DNA of 64,000 nt from Paenarthrobacter aurescens (GTDB lineage Bacteria; Actinomycetota; Actinomycetes; Actinomycetales; Micrococcaceae), in the NCBI RefSeq assembly GCF_025421775.1, contig NZ_JAOEFX010000001.1, positions 656,619 through 720,618 of the forward strand, given 5' to 3'. A program made the position numbers and the translations under genes. Of this stretch, positions 17,262 to 27,278 are shown piece by piece. The number at the start of each line of letters is the position of its first letter. Position 1 is the first letter of the stretch. The notes below the pieces were generated by a model that saw nothing but the letters and a program-made list of their open reading frames with translations, was not told the DNA's origin and did not search any database.

Positions 17262-18887
17262 ATGATCGACCAACGTGCGGCAGAGGAATTCCTCAACACT
17301 GCCACGCGGGCGGTATCCGAGTTGTCGTTTTGTGAGATCCAGGACCGGTACCTTGCGGTGAATGGCCAGTTGAAACCCGTCATGGCTCGCGCGGCATCAC
17401 CGCAGGATCAAGACGTCCGACGCCTCAACGGCAAGGACTCGGTGCTCCCGGGCACCAGGCCCGGCTGGCGATACGCGCTGTTCATTGCTAACGAGGGCGA
17501 ACTGAACGGATGCTTGGTAATGTCTGCCACCGATCCTCCTGACGGGCCTCAGCTGACACAGCTCCGAACAGTTGCGGGGATAGCCGCAGCGACCCGAACC
17601 ACCGCGTCCCTCGACGAAACCCGGGATGGCGCAATGGAACAGGCAACCCGAAGCACCGACCTCGATCAACATCTGCTGTCCCTCTCTGTGCGAGTCCTGG
17701 AGCTGGAAGAACACGACAGCATCCGGGATGCCTTGGACCAGGGTGCTACCCGCGACCTCGGGAAAACAGACACCAGGGAGGGATTCCTGGCGGAGGTCCT
17801 TTCACGGCTGACGGGCCGGCCCATCTATTTCGAGGACGCATTCGGGAACGTCTGTGCGGAAGCTGGGACAGGGTCGACACCCCCCTACCCAAAACTGGAC
17901 GCGGCCGCCAGATCGCGCACGGCCCAGCTCTGGATGTCCTCGGGCTCACCAGTCCGTGAACCGCGAAGACTGGTTGCCCTTGCTGTTTCGCACAGTGAGG
18001 TTCTTGGAGCTGTATGCATGGTGGAAACCGAGCTGCCAATCACAGCCGCCAACATTTTCGCCTTGAAATATGCAGCGCGGCTTCTGGAAGCAGAGTTGTC
18101 GCACCGCCGCGCCCTTGCCCTGCTGGAACTAAGGCTGGGACGGGACCTCGTGGACGAACTCGTATCCGGGATGGAACCCACAAACGCAGGCGTTCGTACC
18201 GCGGCATTGGGCTATGACATCAATGGTCCCCACCACGTCATCGTGGCGATGTGGGAACCGCCAAGAACCGATGATACGGTCGTGGTCGCCTTGCGCAGGA
18301 CGCTTCGTGCACTCCATTCATCCGCGCTTGTATCGCGGCGGGAGGACATGGCAGTTGCCGTGGTCCATGGAGACCCGTTGGGTTCGGAGGTCTATTCCGT
18401 CCTCGCCAAGACCCTGCGGAGTGCCACCGGCTCCGTGGGCATCGGAGGTCCCAGCCCTGATGTTGGCCACATTCCACAGTCCTTTTCGGAAGCCTTGCAC
18501 GCGCAGCACGTTCGAACCGCTTCAATCGATTGCTATGGTCTCACCCGCTTTGATCAACTGGGGATCTACCGGATCCTGGACACAGCCGGAAGCGAACCGG
18601 ACGTGGGGGGCTACGTCGACGAGTGGCTGGGCACTCTCCAGCGTTCAGACGACAGCCGGGGGTCTGATCTGGTTCAAACCTTGGCCCAGTACCTTGACCA
18701 CGGCGGCAACTATGACAGTACCGCCGAAAGTCTGGCCATCCATCGAAGCACTCTGCGGTATCGCCTGAATTCCATCCGGCAGGTCACAGGCTTCGACCTT
18801 GCCGATCCTGACACCCGCCTTAACCTGCACGTCGCGACGCGAGCATGGCGCCTTCGTCCGCACGGCGCCCCGTTTCACATCCCCTAA
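17262..18887 (+). CDS. PucR/CdaR-type transcriptional regulator
   Basis: A 541-residue regulator. The N-terminal and middle parts are GAF-like and helical sensor regions (the segment around AALGYDINGPHHVIVAMW starts the GGDEF-like PucR domain). The C-terminal PucR HTH_30 is clear: LVQTLAQYLDHGGNYDSTAE followed by LAIHRSTLRYRLNSIRQVTG. GGAGCGAGG lies upstream of the ATG. Members regulate purine, sugar-acid or amino-acid catabolism; the effector cannot be told here. The membrane protein 124 bases downstream on the same strand is a possible target. Confidence 0.88.
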   Translation: MIDQRAAEEFLNTATRAVSELSFCEIQDRYLAVNGQLKPVMARAASPQDQDVRRLNGKDSVLPGTRPGWRYALFIANEGELNGCLVMSATDPPDGPQLTQLRTVAGIAAATRTTASLDETRDGAMEQATRSTDLDQHLLSLSVRVLELEEHDSIRDALDQGATRDLGKTDTREGFLAEVLSRLTGRPIYFEDAFGNVCAEAGTGSTPPYPKLDAAARSRTAQLWMSSGSPVREPRRLVALAVSHSEVLGAVCMVETELPITAANIFALKYAARLLEAELSHRRALALLELRLGRDLVDELVSGMEPTNAGVRTAALGYDINGPHHVIVAMWEPPRTDDTVVVALRRTLRALHSSALVSRREDMAVAVVHGDPLGSEVYSVLAKTLRSATGSVGIGGPSPDVGHIPQSFSEALHAQHVRTASIDCYGLTRFDQLGIYRILDTAGSEPDVGGYVDEWLGTLQRSDDSRGSDLVQTLAQYLDHGGNYDSTAESLAIHRSTLRYRLNSIRQVTGFDLADPDTRLNLHVATRAWRLRPHGAPFHIP

Positions 18888-19011
18888 CCACGTTGTGATC
18901 GTGCAGAGTTACCGTCAGCTCGCACACAAAGTCAAGCAAGGATAAGCGGTATCCACGGTGACGGTGAAGCTCTGTTGGCTGGTACCGACACTGACCAAGG
19001 GAGGCAAAGAC

Positions 19012-20121
19012 GTGCCGGACCATTCGGGTGATGCCAATCCCAAAATCGCACGTACGCTGGGCGTCCTTGCCGAACCCGAGGTCACCGCCGAATTCGCCGA
19101 GCGCAACGGGCGCGAAGTCCGCGATCTGCTCAACCTTACCGATGAACGCCACATCTGGTCCGTGGTCGTCGAGTACCAGGACTTTACTGCCGGCAATGGG
19201 TTGGCGCCCATGCTGAACTCCTTGGCCAAGCACCGCGATCTCCGCGCCTGGGATGTCATGGTCTGCCTGACCGATCTTCCGATTCGGCTGGATGGCCGGA
19301 CTGTCGTGGCGGAAGTAGCGCTTGAAGAACAGATTTCTTTGGTTTCCTTGCCTGCCCTCGGCGCCGTCAATATCGACCGCCGGGTCCGCACTGCCGTCTT
19401 CGATCTTAGCTGGGCTATGCACCGCCCTTTCGATCCCGAGGATAACGCCGTGGAATTCGGCCCACCTTCCTTCCACGAATCAAAGCACATTCAGACCACC
19501 GTTCCCGACCAAGGACCGATTGGGTTCCGCTACGTCTCCGCAAACCGTCTCGGCCGGGGACGGTTGCTGGCTGGCATGCTGCGGGCGAACCGCCCTTGGC
19601 GACTCGTCTTCGGGCTGAGAAGCGCGATGGCCGCTGCGATCGCTACTGGCGCCTTTGCGCTTGTCACGGACACCATCTGGCAGCTCGCTGACCTCCTCGG
19701 GGCACCAAGGCTGACGTTACTGATGGCGCTTTCCATCAGTTCGATGGTGTTCTGGATCATCGCCCAGCACGATTTGTGGGAAGGGACCAAACGCAACGAT
19801 TCCCTCGAACGATACAAGGCTTCCTTGTACAACATCTCGACCGTGTGGTCACTGGCAATCGGCGTCGTGATCAGCTACACCCTCTTGTTCGTTGCCGTGC
19901 TGCTGGCCGCAGCGTTCACCATCGACAATGCCCTGTTGGCGTTGACCCTGCAACATCCAGCAACCGTGTGGGACTTTGCCGAAGTCGCGTGGATGACCAC
20001 CTCTGCGGCGCTTATCGGCGGAGCATTGGGCTCGGGGTTCGAGTCGAAGGACGATATTCTTCGAGCTGCGTACGGTCAGCGGGAACGTCACCGTCGCCAG
20101 TCAGTCGCCGACGGCGAATGA
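19012..20121 (+). CDS. Uncharacterised membrane protein
   Basis: A 369-residue protein that I do not recognise. The first 200 residues are soluble and mixed alpha/beta. Four hydrophobic segments follow (counted from the GTG start: about 205-228, 237-256, 285-310 and 330-350). The tail is charged and begins at FESKDDILRAAYGQRERHRR. I prefer the GTG at 19012 to the GTG at 18958 because GGGAGG sits eight bases before it. It follows the PucR gene in the same direction; a functional link is only inference. Confidence 0.7.
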   Translation: MPDHSGDANPKIARTLGVLAEPEVTAEFAERNGREVRDLLNLTDERHIWSVVVEYQDFTAGNGLAPMLNSLAKHRDLRAWDVMVCLTDLPIRLDGRTVVAEVALEEQISLVSLPALGAVNIDRRVRTAVFDLSWAMHRPFDPEDNAVEFGPPSFHESKHIQTTVPDQGPIGFRYVSANRLGRGRLLAGMLRANRPWRLVFGLRSAMAAAIATGAFALVTDTIWQLADLLGAPRLTLLMALSISSMVFWIIAQHDLWEGTKRNDSLERYKASLYNISTVWSLAIGVVISYTLLFVAVLLAAAFTIDNALLALTLQHPATVWDFAEVAWMTTSAALIGGALGSGFESKDDILRAAYGQRERHRRQSVADGE

Positions 20122-20223
20122 TCTTGTCCTGGCGGAGACCGCCTACTTCGCCCTAAGGCATTCCCGTCAACGCCACAGGTCGGCGGCACTGGCTTGTTGC
20201 GATCTGCTCTGAAGGAGAAATCC

Positions 20224-20277
20224 ATGCCTGCGACGTCACTCAACCGCGGCGCGAGCCGGCTGACCGTCAGCGGATGA
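20224..20277 (+). CDS. Possible 17-residue leader ORF
   Basis: ATG preceded by AAGGAGAAATCC gives a 17-codon frame (MPATSLNRGASRLTVSG). It lies in the 274-base gap between the membrane protein and the second AraC-type regulator. The ribosome site is the only support. Confidence 0.25.
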   Translation: MPATSLNRGASRLTVSG

Positions 20278-20395
20278 ACCCCCTATCGGCCACAGGTAGA
20301 ATTTACTGTCGGCCAACCACCCCAACAACATGATCACGAACCGTCGCAGGGACGCGGCACGTCTAATCTAGTTCCAGCCAGAAAGTCCCGAGCCC

Positions 20396-21439
20396 ATGAA
20401 AAACACACTTCGCGAGCATTCGGCCGGCGGTGCGGATTTGTCACCGCAGGACCAAGTAAAACGCTACGCTGTCCCAGTCGGGCTCAGTCCCGAAGAAAAG
20501 TTCGACCATTGGCGGAGCTGGTACGGCAGCGCAATTGACGCTCCAGTGCGGCTGGAAAAGACCGACAAGCTGGTGCGACCGAATTTCAATCCAACCGCTC
20601 TGAGCCTCGAAGGTCCTGGCTTCAGCCTTGTTGATGTCACGAATGAACCCGCCAATTGCTTCTGGAACGGGGAAACGAGGCCCAGCGACTGGCTCGTTTA
20701 TTTCAGGACGGCCTGTAACAAGTTCAGCTTCTCGGGACGGGGGGAGTCTGTCTCACCCGGGACTGTCAGGTTCTTTGACCTTTCTCTACCGGGTAACTTC
20801 CATGCCCCAGCCGGTTTTAGCGCCGTGCGGGTCCATTTCGATCGGGACCTGCTGGGCCTGGACGACAGAGCAATGAAACGCCTAAAGGGGCTGGCTGACA
20901 TCAGACAGAATCCCATCCTGCGTGGGCTGATTCTTCCTGCCTTGTCTGGCTGGCAGCGGACGGTCATTGCGCAGGAGATCCAGCATCTCCAACCGGTGGC
21001 GCGGTCCATGATGCTGGCTTTAGTCAGCTCGCTGCTTGAAACCCCGGCAGATCCCGACGATCTCAAGCTGGCCCGCATCGCAACGATCAAGAAATTTGTG
21101 CGCAAAAACTTCAGAAATCATGCTCTCACTGTTGACGAGGTTGTGGCTTACTCATTTCTTTCCCGCCGGGCGCTCTACTACCTTTTCGAAGACGAAACAC
21201 TTCAGGTCAGCGGATACATCCGCGCCCTGCGAACCCTGGAAGCAGTTGATCTCCTCGCCGAGGCAAACTCCTGGAGACGTTCCCTGACGGACATAGCGGG
21301 CGCCAGCGGGTTCACAACCCTCCCAGCCATGCGGCGCGCCGTCAAGGAACTCACTGGCCTCTCGCTGAGGGACGCGCAGGAGAAACCAGCACTACTGCAG
21401 ATCAGAGCCTCTGAACTAAGAAAACAGACCGAGTTGTGA
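20396..21439 (+). CDS. AraC family transcriptional regulator (paralogue of the 4.5-kb gene)
   Basis: A 347-residue regulator with the same layout as the one at 4555. It opens with KRYAVPVGLSPEEKFDHW, carries a middle ligand-like domain, and ends in a double HTH with SRRALYYLFEDE and ASGFTTLPAMRRAVKELTG. The two proteins align along their whole length with many identical positions, so they are paralogues that probably sense related ligands. No strong ribosome site is visible before the ATG. Adjacent genes give no clear target. Confidence 0.82.
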   Translation: MKNTLREHSAGGADLSPQDQVKRYAVPVGLSPEEKFDHWRSWYGSAIDAPVRLEKTDKLVRPNFNPTALSLEGPGFSLVDVTNEPANCFWNGETRPSDWLVYFRTACNKFSFSGRGESVSPGTVRFFDLSLPGNFHAPAGFSAVRVHFDRDLLGLDDRAMKRLKGLADIRQNPILRGLILPALSGWQRTVIAQEIQHLQPVARSMMLALVSSLLETPADPDDLKLARIATIKKFVRKNFRNHALTVDEVVAYSFLSRRALYYLFEDETLQVSGYIRALRTLEAVDLLAEANSWRRSLTDIAGASGFTTLPAMRRAVKELTGLSLRDAQEKPALLQIRASELRKQTEL

Positions 21440-21590
21440 AACCTCGGACAGCAGCTCGCCTGGCATGGAACCGCCAGGCTGCGTTTGTTTCAGAGGGATA
21501 AGCCAGGTGGCTCGGCTCGGGCTCGGAGGGGCACCGAGCGACCAAGGTCATCGAGGTCCTCACCGACGGTCGCGGCCGCCTTCCCAAGAA

Positions 21591-22772
21591 TCAGCTTTGG
21601 ATATGGTGACGATCGTCAATCACACTTGTTGGCGAGCCATTCTGCCACCCCGAGTGGGACCAGAACGCCCGAAGCACGGAAGGTCGTCCCAAGAGGAAAC
21701 CTTGTCCGGTTTTAACTCCCAGCTCAGCTAGCGTGGCCAACTCCGAACTGGTTTCAATTCCCTCGGCGACCAGCCCGGCCCCGATGTGTGAAGAGAAGCT
21801 GAGCATCGCCGCGAGCAGAGCTTTCTGGCCGGGGTTGGCGTCAATTCCTGCGACGATTGACCGGTCGAGTTTAATGAGCTCCGGACTGAGCCTCAGGATG
21901 TGACGCATGGATGAGAACCCGGCTCCGACGTCATCAATAGCCATTCGTACGCCAGCGCTTCTCAGTGGGGCGAGTGCCGCCGTCAGACGGGCGTAGTCAG
22001 TTACGGGTGAGCGTTCGGTCAGCTCTACGACGATTCGCTCGGGCCTGAGACCTGATTTCCTCACGATTCCGCCTAGCCTCTTGTCAAGGCACGCATCTGG
22101 GGAGAGATTGACGGCGACGTAGACGTGGGCAGGAAGACCCGCTGCCGCAGCCAGCGCCGTTTCCAAGGCAAAGAACTCGAGTTCGAGGCCGCGACCGATT
22201 GAGTTTGCGTCTGCGAACCATTGATCTGGAGACTTGAAGGGAGGGCCTATGAAGCGCGTGAGAGCTTCGGCGCCGACAATCTCGCCCGTTCCCAAATGGC
22301 AGATCGGCTGGAAAACCGTGATCAGTGACCGGGTCGTCAACAGAGAATCGACGCGTGCCGCGATGTCTTGGTCCCTTCGGCTCTGCGCACGCGGGACATC
22401 CGCGGTCTTGAGCTCCATAAGGCCGGAGGTATGTGACGCTTCGATGAGCTCACCGTCTCGTTGCCGAATGAGCCGCCACGTGCCATGAACAGCGGCCGGG
22501 AAAAGCAGGATCGTGATGAGGGTGCATACTCTGGCATGCGCCTCCAGGCCGGCCCACGGCTCAAGTCCCAAAGCGAGGGGCAGGAGTACCGACAACGTCG
22601 ATAGCACCCCACCGAACAGCAGGCACAGCAACCACCGGATACCAACGCTCTTATGAGGGTGGACGCCGTCAGTCAGAGCTGGACACATGGACAACAGGCG
22701 TCGACGGAGAAATGCTCCGAAGTGAGCTCCTGGCCGCTGCATCAGTCGTGGCAGTGTGGTGATGGAGCGCAT
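21591..22772 (-). CDS. EAL-domain cyclic-di-GMP phosphodiesterase, membrane-bound
   Basis: A 393-residue protein. Two membrane helices (about 45-70 and 80-97) are followed by an EAL domain from about 145. The catalytic motifs are intact: GAEALTRF (EAL), VNLSP, VELTER, IDDVGAG (DDFGTG loop), IKLDRSIV (Lys/Asp) and VAEGIET. It should hydrolyse c-di-GMP to pGpG at the membrane. No GGDEF domain is fused. It is divergent from a short conserved-looking ORF and an orphan fliG, which hints at surface or motility control. Confidence 0.9.
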   Translation of the reverse strand: MRSITTLPRLMQRPGAHFGAFLRRRLLSMCPALTDGVHPHKSVGIRWLLCLLFGGVLSTLSVLLPLALGLEPWAGLEAHARVCTLITILLFPAAVHGTWRLIRQRDGELIEASHTSGLMELKTADVPRAQSRRDQDIAARVDSLLTTRSLITVFQPICHLGTGEIVGAEALTRFIGPPFKSPDQWFADANSIGRGLELEFFALETALAAAAGLPAHVYVAVNLSPDACLDKRLGGIVRKSGLRPERIVVELTERSPVTDYARLTAALAPLRSAGVRMAIDDVGAGFSSMRHILRLSPELIKLDRSIVAGIDANPGQKALLAAMLSFSSHIGAGLVAEGIETSSELATLAELGVKTGQGFLLGRPSVLRAFWSHSGWQNGSPTSVIDDRHHIQS

Positions 22773-22939
22773 CGTTTGTCCACTGAATGAGGGTCGATCG
22801 ATGGCGCTTCACACGAAATCCCCACTCTCTGCGTGCCCGATTCCAAGCCAATCACTCGACGGAAACGAGGACGCAGGGCAATCACCTGTGGCCGCCGTCC
22901 CACGCTGGGAAAAGTCGGCATGGTGTTAACGGTGAACAT
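22742..22939 (-). CDS. Small ORF upstream of and overlapping the EAL gene
   Basis: A 65-codon frame (MFTVNTMPTFPSVGRRPQVI at the start) with a strong AGGAGG five to six bases before its ATG. Its end overlaps the EAL gene start by 31 bases in the same direction. It could be a coupled leader or a true small basic protein. Its arginine-rich composition and lack of recognisable family keep confidence low. Confidence 0.35.
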   Translation of the reverse strand: MFTVNTMPTFPSVGRRPQVIALRPRFRRVIGLESGTQRVGISCEAPSIDPHSVDKRCAPSPHCHD

Positions 22940-23379
22940 AGGGCCCTCCTGTTCCAGTGGCGGTTGCATTCCGTCCCTTTCACGGCCGGGCAGGCGCTGC
23001 CTCCCGGATTTGTAGGCTCTGAACGCGCCTGCCGGTTTCAAATCCTACGGTTGAGGCCCGCCAGGCCTGGGCGACAATCACTCCAATGTGTGCATCCTTT
23101 GATTCGTGACCGATCAATTCGTGCAGAATCCTGTCCGCGCCGCCCCTTGACGACAGATTGTTGCCCCGGAACATTCCGCCCAAGGGGCCATCCAGAACGC
23201 GGATTTCATCGCACGGGCCCATCGAATCAGGAGATTTTCCACCCGGCGCCAGGAAACCTGGCGGGCAATAATGGGCTATACGCTGATGACGTCCGGCCGC
23301 CTCCGGGGAAGAGAACCCGTCGCTTCCCCAAGCCGGGCACGAATCCCACTGAAAATTCCCGGACCAAACAAAGGACATC
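22940..23379. other. Intergenic region between EAL and small-ORF/fliG units
   Basis: 440 bases. Divergent promoters must lie here, but no clear -35/-10 pair stands out. A tRNA-like GGTTTCAAATCC near 23034 has no supporting arms. Confidence 0.45.
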
Positions 23380-23559
23380 ATGAGCGAACTTCGAGTGGGC
23401 GACAACCTCCCCTTGGAGATGTTGAGTTTTAGCGCCGTCGGCTGCCCTGTCTGGTCCGGTCAGCACGAACTCGAGGAAATGTGCGCACTCGATGCCGGGC
23501 ATACTGGACAGCACATCGCAATCGACGCGGCCATGGTTGTCCGTGCGGTGTGGGAATGA
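23380..23559 (+). CDS. Small His/Cys-containing protein, unknown function
   Basis: A 59-codon frame with an ATG after AAGGACA. The product has a patterned core, CPVWSGQHELEEMCALDAGH, followed by TGQHIAIDAAMVVRAVW. The spacing of three His and two Cys suggests a small metal-binding fold. It reads toward fliG, which starts 134 bases later. I do not recognise the family. Confidence 0.45.
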   Translation: MSELRVGDNLPLEMLSFSAVGCPVWSGQHELEEMCALDAGHTGQHIAIDAAMVVRAVWE

Positions 23560-23693
23560 AGTTGGCAACCCCGGTTACGGCCGGGGCCGAGGTCATTCGT
23601 GGAGCCCAGTGATGAGCCCAAGGTCTCCCCGTGATGCCCGATGGGGAGTGCGACCCACTGTCTGCCCCATCGTCATAGTGATTGGAGTCTTCC

Positions 23694-24728
23694 GTGTCCG
23701 TTGAGTCGCCCGCCTCGGATGGCCCGGGCCTAACCGGCAGTCAGAAGGTTGCCGTGGTTCTTATGCAGATCCCGCCCAGCAGCGCAGCGTCGCTCATGGC
23801 CCAGTTTTCCGAGTCAGAGGCCCAGGAAATCGCTTCCGAAATCGTGCGGCTTCGCAGGGTCTCTTCCTCGGTGGCGGATTCGGTGATTACCGAGTTCCAC
23901 GATTACGTCTCTAGCGGTCGACGCACGGCCCGCGGCGGCCGCAACTTCGCGGCAGGTCTCCTGGAGGCATCCTTTGGGGCTGACAAGGCAGCTGGGTTGA
24001 TGGACAGGGTGGCATCCTCGATGGCCGGAAAGTCCTTCGATTTCCTGGAACCGATGCCTTCAGAGCAAATACTGGCACTGATTGACGGGGAGCTCCCTCA
24101 AACGATGGCCATGATCCTGGCGCACCTGCGGCCCAGCAAAGCATCAGCGGTCCTGGCCGGACTCGACGACGCGCAGGCCAGCGAGGTGGCCCGCTGCATC
24201 GCGACAATGGGGCCAGTGGCACCCGAAGCGGTCACGATCGTGGCCGACGTGCTGAAACAGCGTGCAGGATCGGCGGTTTCACATGGGAAGCCCTCCGAAA
24301 ACGTCGGCGGCATCCAGCCGCTTGTAGACATCATCACCCGGGCGGACACAAAGACAGAGCGCACGGTTTTGGAAGGTTTGGAAGTGCTTGACGCTGAACT
24401 TGCAGGCGACGTACGCGCTCAAATGCTGACATTCAAGGACATTGTCAGGCTCGAACGGCGCGACATTCAGCGGCTCCTGCGAGGCGTCAGTCCAGCGATC
24501 CTGGGAATCGCCCTCAAAGGCGCTTCAGGCGTGGTCCTCGAAACGGTCCGCAACAATATCTCTGATCGAAATAGGGAAATCCTGGCCTTTGAAATGGCCT
24601 CCGCCGGCCCCGTTCGGGCGTCACAAGTGGAAGAGGCACAGGCCCAGATCATTCGTTCACTCCGCGAAGAAACCGCAGCTGGAACCATGGTCATCCGGCG
24701 CGCTGAGGATGACCATCTCGTCGACTGA
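23694..24728 (+). CDS. fliG: Flagellar motor switch protein FliG
   Basis: A 344-residue FliG, close to the usual length. The N-domain is LTGSQKVAVVLMQIPPSSAA. The middle domain contains GELPQTMAMILAHL (EHPQTIA-type motif), and the C-domain MLTFKDIVRLERRDIQRLLR carries the charged residues that meet the stator. GTG at 23694 is chosen over the TTG at 23682 because GGAG lies six bases before it. No other flagellar gene is nearby; FliG normally sits in a large fli operon, so this copy is an orphan. Confidence 0.85.
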   Translation: MSVESPASDGPGLTGSQKVAVVLMQIPPSSAASLMAQFSESEAQEIASEIVRLRRVSSSVADSVITEFHDYVSSGRRTARGGRNFAAGLLEASFGADKAAGLMDRVASSMAGKSFDFLEPMPSEQILALIDGELPQTMAMILAHLRPSKASAVLAGLDDAQASEVARCIATMGPVAPEAVTIVADVLKQRAGSAVSHGKPSENVGGIQPLVDIITRADTKTERTVLEGLEVLDAELAGDVRAQMLTFKDIVRLERRDIQRLLRGVSPAILGIALKGASGVVLETVRNNISDRNREILAFEMASAGPVRASQVEEAQAQIIRSLREETAAGTMVIRRAEDDHLVD

Positions 24729-24846
24729 TCTGCTCCGCACAGCACCAGGCCCCGGACGACACAGAAGAACAGTCACGCCACCGGCCCAGTTTCCCGCTTC
24801 AAGTTTCCGGGGTACAACTTCTGGGCAACCGTCACCCAGGAAATTA

Positions 24847-24889
24847 CGACGGCGGCGGGCTGGCCCGCATGGGCAACCCACCGCCGTCG
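24847..24889. terminator. Hairpin between convergent fliG and katE
   Basis: Perfect 9-base arms CGACGGCGG (24847-24855) and CCGCCGTCG (24881-24889), with GGGC/GCCC pairing possible inside the loop. It lies between two genes that converge, so it may serve both; no U-tract is present. Confidence 0.55.
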
Positions 24890-24915
24890 AACTTAACAGC
24901 CTTCTACAGGAAGTG

Positions 24916-27138
24916 CTACGAAGCTGATCCTGCCGCCGGGAACCGCTCCCACGCCCGGTGTGCAGAAAGCAGTTCCCCAACCACCGGAATCACCGTGTCC
25001 GGACCTTTTCCACTGACGATTCCGGGGGCATCCTGAGGGATGCCGGCCGCATCCAGAACTGCGGCACCTGGGCCCCAAGCACCAATGGCTTTGCCATGAC
25101 GGAAAGCTTCAGAAACCATGAGAACCACCCGCGGGTCAAGGGTTGCACCCGGTTCACCGGCCTTGGCATCGCGGCCCGGCATGGAATCGGGAGCTGGAGT
25201 GCCTCCGCCAGCCACAATAATTGCATCGAATTCGATGGAGCGCGCTGTGAGGTAGCTCCTTTGTACAGGTACTGCGGGACCATCCTCCGGTTCAATAACG
25301 CCCCCGGACGGTGCAATGACCAGCGGGACCATGCCTGCCGCGTAAAGCTCCGCGCGTGCTGCCGCCACCAGCGACAGGTCGCTTTCACTGTCCGCGACGA
25401 TGCCCACGATGCGACCATCAACAGGCCATTTCCCACCAATCTGGGACACAGCAGGGCTGGGCTCCACGTCCGGTGTGTCAACGGTGGCCGCCGGTACGGG
25501 CATCCCGAGGCCCTTGGCGACGGCAGCGCAAAGCCCGGCGTCAATGTTAGCCAGCGCCATGAGTTGCCGTTCCCGGATCACCGCTTCATAGCACTTGCCA
25601 AGCTCAAACGTGTAGGCCTGAATCACGTGGTCCTGCTCTACCGACGTCAAACTGCGGAAGAACAGCCGGGCTTGACTGAAGTGGTCATCGAACGACGCCG
25701 GGTTTCTCCGTTCCTTAATTCCTGCCGCGATTTCCTCAGGTACGTCCACGAATGCTCCCACATCCTGCCCGGCCATGAACGGGCAACCACCATCAAGGGA
25801 ATTCGGATGGTAAGGGGCCACTCCCCCATGCACGGCAGTCTGGTGCATCCCGTCCCGCAGCATGTCATTAACCGGTGCGTGGGGCCGATTGATGGGAATT
25901 TGGGCGAAGTTCGGTCCACCAAGTCGTGAAATTTGCGTGTCCAGGTATGAGAACAGGCGGACCTGCAGCAGCGGATCATTAGTGACATCGATGCCTGGGA
26001 CGAGGTGTCCCGGGTGGAAGGCTACCTGCTCGGTCTCGGCAAAGTAGTTGGTCGGGTTGGCGTTCAGCGTCATCAGCCCGATCGGCTGAACCGGAGCCAG
26101 TTCCTCAGGGATGAACTTGGTGGGATCCAGAAGGTCGATACCTTCAAAGATTTGATCTTCAGTGTCCGGGAACGTCTGGATGCCAAGCTCCCACTCCGGG
26201 TACGCACCTGATTCGATCGCATCGGCCAGATCACGACGGTGGAAATCGGGATCCATGCCGTTAATATTCTGGGCCTCCTCCCACACCAATGAGTGAACAC
26301 CCAACTTCGGCTTCCAGTGGAATTTGACCAGAGTGGTCTTACCTGCAGCATCCACCAACCGGAATGTGTGGACGCCGAACCCTTCCATGGTCCGGTAGGA
26401 ACGGGGAATTCCGCGGTCCGACATATTCCACATCGTGTGGGCTTGCGCTTCGGTATGCAACGAAACAAAATCCCAAAATGTGTCGTGCGCACTCTGAGCC
26501 TGCGGGATTTCCCTGTCAGGATGCGGTTTCCCCGCGTGGATGAGGTCCGGGAACTTGATGCCGTCCTGAATGAAGAAAACTGGAATGTTATTCCCCACCA
26601 GGTCGTAGGTACCCTCATCCGTGTAGAACTTCGTGGAAAAGCCACGGGTGTCACGGACCGTGTCGGCTGACCCTCTGGATCCCAGAACAGTGGAAAACCT
26701 CACGAACACCGGGGTTTCCACATCCGGCGCAAGGAACCCTGCCCTGGTGATTTTCGAAGCCGTGCCGTAAGAGCGGAACGTTCCATGCGCCCCGGCTCCT
26801 CTGGCGTGAACCACGCGCTCGGGAATTCTCTCGTGATCAAAGTGAGTGATCTTCTCACGCAAGTGATGGTCCTGCAGCAAAATCGGGCCGCGTGGCCCGG
26901 CCTTCAAGGAATGGTCTGTATCTCCGAGCCTCAGACCTTGGGCCGTTGTCAGGTACTGGCCGGACTGGGCACGTGAGTTTGCGGGTGCGCCGGTGGGGCT
27001 CCCCGTGGGTGACACGGCCTCCGGCCCCTGCTGATCAGGCTTCGGCGGCAACGGCTCACGCGCCGCTGTGGGCTCTTCTAAGGCGGGCTGCTCAATAGAC
27101 GGAGCCCCTGGAATCTTGATGTTGTCCTCAGCTGGCAC
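24916..27138 (-). CDS. katE: Large-subunit monofunctional catalase (HPII type)
   Basis: Heme catalase that breaks down hydrogen peroxide. The 740-residue length, with a C-terminal flavodoxin/class I glutamine-amidotransferase-like domain (from about 590, [17 protein letters not shown]), marks the HPII/KatE clade. Catalytic His is in [11 protein letters not shown] (about 108), Asn in [15 protein letters not shown] (about 182), and the heme-ligand Tyr in [15 protein letters not shown] (about 396). The GTG at 27138 is preferred to the TTG at 27180 because GAGGAG precedes it by eight bases. Confidence 0.95.
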   Translation of the reverse strand: MPAEDNIKIPGAPSIEQPALEEPTAAREPLPPKPDQQGPEAVSPTGSPTGAPANSRAQSGQYLTTAQGLRLGDTDHSLKAGPRGPILLQDHHLREKITHFDHERIPERVVHARGAGAHGTFRSYGTASKITRAGFLAPDVETPVFVRFSTVLGSRGSADTVRDTRGFSTKFYTDEGTYDLVGNNIPVFFIQDGIKFPDLIHAGKPHPDREIPQAQSAHDTFWDFVSLHTEAQAHTMWNMSDRGIPRSYRTMEGFGVHTFRLVDAAGKTTLVKFHWKPKLGVHSLVWEEAQNINGMDPDFHRRDLADAIESGAYPEWELGIQTFPDTEDQIFEGIDLLDPTKFIPEELAPVQPIGLMTLNANPTNYFAETEQVAFHPGHLVPGIDVTNDPLLQVRLFSYLDTQISRLGGPNFAQIPINRPHAPVNDMLRDGMHQTAVHGGVAPYHPNSLDGGCPFMAGQDVGAFVDVPEEIAAGIKERRNPASFDDHFSQARLFFRSLTSVEQDHVIQAYTFELGKCYEAVIRERQLMALANIDAGLCAAVAKGLGMPVPAATVDTPDVEPSPAVSQIGGKWPVDGRIVGIVADSESDLSLVAAARAELYAAGMVPLVIAPSGGVIEPEDGPAVPVQRSYLTARSIEFDAIIVAGGGTPAPDSMPGRDAKAGEPGATLDPRVVLMVSEAFRHGKAIGAWGPGAAVLDAAGIPQDAPGIVSGKGPDTVIPVVGELLSAHRAWERFPAAGSAS

Positions 27139-27186
27139 TGCGCGTTCTCCTCGATGTTGATCGGCGACTACTTCACTCAACCAAAA

Positions 27187-27202
27187 AAGGTAAGCTTCCT
27201 TA
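27187..27202. promoter_or_regulatory. Imperfect palindrome upstream of katE
   Basis: AAGGTAAGCTTCCTTA is an imperfect palindrome about 50 bases before the catalase start. Its right half on the minus strand resembles a DtxR/IdeR iron box (GCTTACCTT), but the left half does not. Iron control is only a guess. Confidence 0.25.
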
Positions 27203-27278
27203 GTACCATAGGGGCCGGGAATCCCGCTTGCAAAGTCAGTGCGGCAAGGTAACGCGATTACAGCTGGCGGACAGCGGC

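Noticed and set aside
17017..17265. 82-codon frame before the PucR gene
   Set aside because: No ribosome site, Arg-rich, overlaps the PucR start.
22860..22960. Possible c-di-GMP riboswitch before the EAL gene (ACGCAGGGCAAT)
   Set aside because: The GEMM core and its two paired arms cannot be completed on either strand.
23025..23060. tRNA T-arm-like GGTTTCAAATCC
   Set aside because: An extra base in the loop, and no D-arm, anticodon arm or acceptor pairing could be found around it.
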